From positions 496,001 through 560,000 of the forward strand of contig NZ_JAOCKJ010000001.1 of the NCBI RefSeq assembly GCF_029844725.1: a DNA stretch of 64,000 nucleotides. Direction: 5' to 3'. The notes beneath the pieces are model-generated. The model was not told the origin of the DNA. It made no database searches and saw only the letters and a program-made list of their open reading frames with translations. Below are positions 63,779 through 64,000 of the stretch, in pieces; position 1 is the first letter of the stretch; every line of letters starts with the position of its first letter. Origin of the DNA: Pantoea sp. GD03673 (lineage in GTDB: Bacteria > Pseudomonadota > Gammaproteobacteria > Enterobacterales > Enterobacteriaceae). A program made the translations under genes and the position numbers.

Positions 63779-64000
63779 TTACTTCGCGCCGTCGACAGCT
63801 TCGCGTGCCAGGCGGGTGATGCGATCCCAGTCACCCGCTTCCAGCGCGTCGGTTGGCACCAGCCAGGAGCCGCCGATACACAGCACGCTTTTCAGCGCCA
63901 GGTAGTCACGGTAGTTGGCCGGAGAGATGCCACCGGTTGGGCAGAAACGCACCTGCGGGAAGGGTCCGCCAATCGCCTGCAGCGCTTTCACGCCGCCATT
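63779..64000 (-). CDS. eda: KHG/KDPG aldolase, C-terminal part (runs off window)
   Basis: The last 73 codons of Eda, the aldolase that splits 2-keto-3-deoxy-6-phosphogluconate (Entner-Doudoroff) and 4-hydroxy-2-oxoglutarate. [20 protein letters not shown] and [15 protein letters not shown] (phosphate-binding end of the barrel) are diagnostic. The catalytic Lys and Glu are outside the window. The frame continues past base 64000. It converges with purT across 34 bases. A GCGGTGAG...CTCACCGC stem there lacks a U-tract. Confidence 0.94.
   Translation of the reverse strand, partial: NGGVKALQAIGGPFPQVRFCPTGGISPANYRDYLALKSVLCIGGSWLVPTDALEAGDWDRITRLAREAVDGAK

Overview
The window is chromosomal DNA from an Enterobacterales bacterium, most likely Pantoea or a close Erwiniaceae relative. 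The backbone follows the Escherichia coli minE-rnd-fadD ... purT-eda order almost gene for gene, but the proteins are diverged. Several E. coli neighbours are not seen at their usual places (yoaC, mntP, mgrB, yebV/yebW, yobB, yebF, yebG), and a long-tailed betT-betIBA block and unfamiliar small proteins sit at the breaks.

Layout. 1-9410: end of minE, RNase D (rnd), fadD, lipoprotein yeaY, tsaB and helicase yoaA, then a patch of small poorly known genes (6.9-8.8 kb), yoaB and yoaH. 9.5-16.5 kb: pabB-nudL, sdaA, a CSS/EAL phosphodiesterase and the TerC/CBS protein yoaE. 16.8-20.3 kb: the mannose PTS manXYZ with likely CRP and Mlc sites, then yobD. 20.3-24.6 kb: rlmA, cspC with a degenerate yobF leader, an MBL-fold hydrolase, yebO, yobH and kdgR. 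24.8-36.9 kb: yebQ, htpX, prc, proQ, msrC, the LetA/LetB lipid-transport pair, rsmF and a pphA-like phosphatase. 37.2-49.8 kb: a block absent from this position in E. coli, with a DUF1272 protein, an MFS transporter, choline uptake and oxidation to glycine betaine (betT divergent from betIBA), the spermidine exporter mdtJI with a possible leader peptide, an acyltransferase, three small proteins and adhP.

50.06-56.49 kb is a decayed P2-like prophage. It keeps the tail genes in P2 order (R, S, V, J, I, H, G, FI), but only S and G look intact. R, J and H are frameshifted, V is fused by deletion to J, I has two in-frame amber codons, FI is cut after about 98 codons, and the last 25 codons of a tyrosine integrase follow directly. 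Two leftward cargo units remain open: an AT-rich membrane-anchored coiled-coil protein between S and V, and a toxin-like/immunity-like pair between G and FI, where P2 carries Z/fun. The remnant abuts the sRNA gene sdsR (56643-56742, minus strand), a locus known as an insertion hotspot in Salmonella.

From 56.8 kb the backbone resumes: yebY-copD-copC (copper), holE-exoX, ptrB, yebE, purT with a perfect PurR box, and the end of eda at the window edge. Functionally the window mixes fatty-acid and sugar uptake with their regulators, envelope maintenance (LetAB, Prc, HtpX), RNA-level control (ProQ, CspC, SdsR), osmoprotection and a mobile-element scar whose cargo has outlasted the phage.
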